Both the position numbers and the translations under genes were made by a program. 64,000 bases of DNA from Annona cherimola. Lineage: Eukaryota; Streptophyta; Magnoliopsida; Magnoliales; Annonaceae. The notes beneath the pieces were generated by a model. The model was not told the DNA's origin and made no database searches. It saw only the letters and a program-made list of their open reading frames with translations. Location: the NCBI GenBank assembly GCA_030490835.1, contig CM059971.1:1806545-1870544 (forward strand). Direction: 5' to 3'. Below are positions 59,820-64,000 of this stretch, piece by piece; position 1 is the first letter of the stretch, and each line of letters opens with the position of its first letter.

Positions 59820-60440
59820 TGGGATTCTGATCTGCATGCTCCCCGGCGCGTACACCTATTTTTTTATTTTTTTAAATTTTTTTTACAATTGTTTAATCCA
59901 TGTGTATTTAATATGTATATAAAGTTTTACTATTTTAGAGTATTTTAGATATTTATTTTTTATTTTTAAAAATCAGTGACATTTTAGATAATTTTAAATT
60001 ACTAAAATGCCACTGATTTTTAAAAACCCGACATAAATATATAAAAATCTTCAAAAAATGATAAAAAATTGATACATATGTTAAATACACTTGGGTTAAC
60101 AAGTTTATGAAAAAATTTTCAAAAAAAAAAATAATAAATAGCGTTAACTATGTATATTTAATCTGTGTATAAATTTTTATTATTTTTAGAGTATTTTAGA
60201 TATATATTTTTATTTTTCAAAATCAGTGGCATTTTAGGTAATTTTAAATTACTAAAATTTCACTAATTTTTAAAAACCCGAAATAAATATTTAAAAATTT
60301 TATAAAAATGGTAAAAATTGATACATATATTAAATATACTTAAGTTAACAAATTTATGAAAAAAATTTCAAAAAAAAAAAAAAAATAGGTATATGCACTT
60401 AAAAGCATACAACACTGCACATAATATCAGAATCCGTTAC
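59820..60440. mobile_element. Two adjacent foldback elements
   Basis: Two successive hairpins with centres near 60000 and 60250 each contain 'aaaatcagtggcattttagg' and its reverse complement ('aaaatgccactgatttttaa' in the first), plus inverted 'tgtatttaatatgtatat' arms. Outer ends carry 'gggattctgatctgcatgct' and 'agcataagatcagaatcc'. Confidence 0.65.
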
Positions 60441-60469
60441 TGCATCTCCCATAAGCATAAGATCAGAAT

Positions 60470-60689
60470 CCTCTATCCGGAAAGGCACGTGTCTGTTCGA
60501 CTTTCTTGTCTCGAAGGGCTTGTTAACCCGCCTCTGGCGTATTTCTCCAGCAGTTATAAATAACAGGCGCAGTTAACGAACTTTTCTAGGGTATAAGAGG
60601 GGGACACTGAAAAACTTTCCCCTTTTCTTTTGAGCCTCGGAGCATTTTTTTATTTTTTTGGAGTCGGTCGCTTCTTAGCATCATTAGCG
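60470..60689 (+). promoter_or_regulatory. Promoter/5' UTR of SmG gene
   Basis: A G-box-like core 'cacgtg' lies near 60486 ('ggcacgtgtc'). 'cagttataaataac' near 60551 is a plausible TATA box about 135 bases before the ATG. The leader is pyrimidine-rich. Confidence 0.45.
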
Positions 60690-60849
60690 ATGAGTAGATC
60701 TGGCCAGCCTCCAGATCTCAAGAAGTAAAAATCCCAATCGCTCTTACGTTCTTGGTTGCTTTCTAGGATTTCTTTATTGTTCCTCCCTGCCTGATGTTCG
60801 TGTTGTTATTTCCTTTTGTCAAACAGATACATGGACAAGAAGCTTCAAA
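60690..60849 (+). CDS. SNRPG: Small nuclear ribonucleoprotein G (SmG), first two exons
   Basis: Exon 1 60690-60724 encodes MSRSGQPPDLKK up to a split codon; exon 2 60827-60849 adds YMDKKLQ and ends in a split codon (phase 1) at donor GTAAGT. The introns are canonical. MSRSGQPPDLKKYMDKKLQ is the conserved N-terminus of SmG, a member of the seven-protein Sm ring that binds the U-rich site of spliceosomal snRNAs. The expected next residues, beginning the Sm1 motif, are not found in any frame to 64000. Either intron 2 exceeds 3.1 kb and exon 3 lies beyond the window, or this is a truncated copy. The whole protein is normally about 80 residues. Confidence is for identity; completeness is open. Confidence 0.8.
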
Positions 60850-63105
60850 GTAAGTCCCTAGTCTGCGCTTCCTTATTTTCCTACAAATTCCGATTAAAAT
60901 TTTGGGTGCTAAATTGCTGGGTTTTAATTTATTAAATTGTTTTCTTTCCAGTTATACGCTGCATGATGCTTTTTCTCATTTTTAGGGACATTTGCATTTA
61001 TGCCAAATAAAAATGTGCCAATGTTTTTAAAAACTCTTTCATGCGTACCAACAATTTTTAAAGTCAATTGCATGGATGCCAAACCTGTTAATTTCTGTAA
61101 GAGCAGTGGATTTGAATGTCAAAAGGCTCATAGGGGTGGATGAAAATGCTCTGCCTCCTCCCTTGTTTAGTTATCATTCTTCTTTGTTTTGTTCCATGAT
61201 CTGAGAAGATGGCTTTGATAACTGATTTAGTATCGTATATCTTACCTTTTTGTTGTATTTATGTTAAAATTAGAGATGCTGTTCGATGATTTGCTACCTG
61301 AGATGATCCCTATGTGTTTGTTTATCTGCTTCACCATCAAGATCTATGAAACAATCCGAGCTCCAGCTGCTTCCAATTTCCTTTATCTGTTTCGTGATTG
61401 ATCAATCGTTGGCTGCATCGCACTGCTTTTATGTATCTTTCACTGCATGTTCGATGTTCGGTTGTTTTCACAGGATATCTCAGAAGCAACACTGGCACAG
61501 CCATTGCAAAATCCAATATTCCTACATTTTATTGGTTTCTATTGAAATTTTGGGATGTTTAAATGAATTTTTTCGTTCTACTTTTATGTGCCTTCCTTGC
61601 TGTCTATTTCGCTGTCGGAAAACTGGATTTAAGTGCCCTTGATGTGTTAGCTGCTTCCAATTCAACAAATTTATTTGACATATTCTTACGCCCACCTCTG
61701 GATTTGATCTTTACAAAATATCAAATGTAAATATTCTGGCCAAACTGCATATTCCCAACCACCACTCTGCATTGGCTTATACTTTTTTCTCTTGTTATCT
61801 ATGAGAAGCTCCCATCTATGCACCTGCTTTATAGCCGATAATTAGTAACTGACCTCTCTCAAAATAGCCCTGTAATCACCATATATTGCATGCTTTTTTA
61901 AAATGATTCTGGCATCTGGTTCTAAATGTTGTTCAGAGTGGAGGATTTGAGCTCTTGAATGGAGGAGATAAAGGGGCATTTTGAGAATTTTAAAATTTAT
62001 TATGCATTCCTAAACGTCAGCAGCCGACAGTTTTGGAATAGATGGAATTAGTTTTGGAAATTGTTGGAATATCTGAAAAAGTTTTAAACTGTAGGCGTGG
62101 ATGAAAATATTTTAATTTTTTGTTGGCATGGATGTAAATGCCCCTTTTTTTACAGTCTAGAACTTATCCAATGCAAAATTTTCTGTCTGCTTAACCTTTT
62201 TGCAATGCCAATTTTTGGTTCCATGGTATATTTACTGTGTAGCCCAACCAACTACTGAATTTCGGTCTCATCCTGCCAACTAACGGGAAAGTCCTCCTCT
62301 TACATTATGACTCCTTGATTGATGCTGTGGATAGGTGGTCGGTACAGGCACTTTATGGTTGCATTAAGACATCTATGTTATGCACCTGTGGCTGTTTTCT
62401 AATGTTAAAATTGTGTCACAGCTATGTAGTGGAAGCATATCCAGTACTGAGTTATTAATTGGTGTACTGGAAGGACCTACATTCTGTGATTTTGATTGCA
62501 AGGCAGTTGAACCTATCTATCTTAGCTGTCAGAGTGTGAGTTTGTTTGACTGTTCTCTGTAGTGTTAAACCTAGAAATGGCTTGCTAGAAAGCCACTTTT
62601 AGTAAAGAGTGGGATTTCTCGAGTGTGTTTCTGGAATGTGTGAATGTTAAAGTAAACAAGGAAAAGTAGTTAGGTTTTTTGCAGAGAAAGATTAAGTAAT
62701 ATGGTTATTGGTAGTCATCATGGTAGTTACGTGCAATTAAGATATGACTATTAGCCTGATATTGAATATATGGCGCATCTAGATATTGTTTCTGGTTGTC
62801 TTCCTCTATGATTGAAATGTGTTGCTTTTATTGTATGGCGGTTTTGTATATTGGTATTAGTCTATTCGATAAAAAAATTTGTGTGTATCTGAAATACAAG
62901 TTGTTGCCAATAAAACAGGGGATGATATTTGCCATAAAGTAAGTAAAAACGAAATAAATATACTTTTTGATGGAAAGATGCTAATGGTTGGAAACATTGA
63001 TAATGATGGAAAAAGTTAGTTGATGGAAGCAGTTACAATGTAACATTGGGAAAAATTAAAGGATGGATATACAACGATTAGGAAATACAGTATTTATATA
63101 ACAAT
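60850..63105 (+). other. Presumed SmG intron 2, no exon found
   Basis: Normal plant intron-like composition with T-rich stretches. The 60-98 codon frames (61346-61642, 62380-62562) carry no recognised domain. I searched by eye for the Sm1/Sm2 coding motifs without success. Confidence 0.4.
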
Positions 63106-63108
63106 TTA

Positions 63109-63334
63109 GGGTCCATTTGGTAATGGGTAGAGAGAAGTGATGAATACATTTTTCCATATGATTTGACATCTTAAATACTATATCATTTCCATTATTATCT
63201 TCATATTCTAATCTGTTTGCATCTTTCCTTGCAATTACTTTACTTGTTCTCACTTTACCTTTGTCACATCACATCATTTTTATACTTTCCAAAAATTTTC
63301 TAATTCCCACTTTTACACATTACCAAATGGACCT
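63109..63334. mobile_element. Tourist-like MITE, TSD TTA (second subfamily)
   Basis: Inverted termini GGGTCCATTTGGTAATG and CATTACCAAATGGACCT, flanked by TTA at 63106-63108 and 63335-63337. 226 bp, non-coding. Its size and target site place it with PIF/Harbinger MITEs, distinct from the GGGTGTGTTTGG subfamily. Confidence 0.75.
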
Positions 63335-63372
63335 TTAAGATTTTGACCACTACTTTTTACCATTGTTGCTTA

Positions 63373-63627
63373 AGGAGCAGTTGGGAATTGGTAATTTATG
63401 GGATAGAATGGAATTAATTTTGAAAAGTAAGAGAGTGATGTAATATGTATGATTAAAGTGGGAATAGATAGGGTAACAATCTAGAAAAGATAAGAAAATG
63501 TTTCAAATATAGGGGTAAAAATGAACTAAGATAAGGTAGCGAGGTAGTTAAAATATCAAATCATGGCAAAATATTAGGAAGAAGTCAGAAACGTGCATTC
63601 CATTACATTAATCCCTAAAATGCTTCC
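63373..63627. mobile_element. Possible third MITE
   Basis: The left end 'ggagcagttgggaattggta' and the reverse complement of the right end 'ggaagcattttagggattaa' are alike, with internal 'atgtaat/attacat'. No firm target duplication was found. Confidence 0.35.
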
Positions 63628-64000
63628 TTCTACATATTTTTAATTTTTCTAAAAAACTTATTTAGAAAAAATCAAGGGAATAATCGAGGGGAAAGTTTTT
63701 TAAAAGAAAGAAAGAGAGAGAGAGAGAGAGAGTAATGTGATATGATAACGGTAGTAATTAGGACTGAAGGGAATAAAGTTGAAATAGATAAAATAATTTT
63801 ATGAGAAGATGTGAAGAAATTATTAGGTAGGTAATTTCGTCCCCTATTTTGTTGATATGATTATAAGCATCTATTTCCATTTGTGTTTTATGGTTAAGTG
63901 ATGTTTGTGGATTTTGAAAAAAAAAAAAAGTGATGTTTGGGCCCACCTTGATGATTGCAAAATTCAAGCTGTCCATTAATCTTGTTATTACTATTTAGCT
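63628..64000. other. AT-rich end of window
   Basis: Contains an (AG)n microsatellite at about 63713-63732. No gene is seen. Confidence 0.4.

Noticed and set aside
59413..59922. 169-codon frame as a gene
   Set aside because: It crosses a promoter-like segment and runs into a foldback arm. No domain is seen.

Overview
The window is nuclear DNA of a flowering plant. Two genes with plant-type introns match angiosperm housekeeping families: an importin-beta/IPO4-like receptor and the spliceosomal SmG protein. The rest is AT-rich and holds degraded NLR and F-box genes, RNase H-bearing LINE fragments, hairpin DNA transposons, a solo LTR and an endogenous pararetrovirus fragment. I cannot fix the species. 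Gene density is low and tandem repeats are abundant, as in heterochromatin or pericentromeric DNA.

Layout. 0-9 kb: a small two-exon gene for an NLR-type coiled-coil (Rx_N) protein at 1738-3954, several hairpin/Tourist-like elements, and an NB-ARC relic at 7455-8165 split by a MITE. 9-16 kb: a GC-richer stretch with no recognised gene, then a 33-copy 51-bp minisatellite (11783-13470) and a higher-order satellite made of 10-bp repeats plus a fixed spacer (14101-15510). 16-30 kb: LINE fragments, a second Tourist-like MITE, and an AT-rich array with a monomer of about 1.18 kb. 26-46 kb: four blocks of a ~119-bp satellite, interspersed with five copies of a ~0.85 kb module that carries a long-arm foldback element with 9-bp target duplications, and two F-box pseudogene copies. 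41.7-45.1 kb: a pararetrovirus movement-protein-like fragment broken first by a 1.75 kb solo LTR and then by a LINE fragment.

47.6-55.8 kb is the one clearly complete conserved gene: importin beta-4/IPO4-like, 20 exons, 1047 codons, every splice junction canonical and in frame. From 56 to 60.4 kb there are only repeats. At 60.69 kb the SmG gene begins; its first two exons are present but the rest of the Sm fold is not found before the window ends.

The genes do not form a pathway. The biology of interest is genome structure: nested insertions that can be ordered in time, satellites with clear internal hierarchy, and a CC-domain-only protein with an internal duplication. Intron joins, target-site duplications and repeat periods were worked out by hand. 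Family assignments rest on recognised motifs and need database confirmation.
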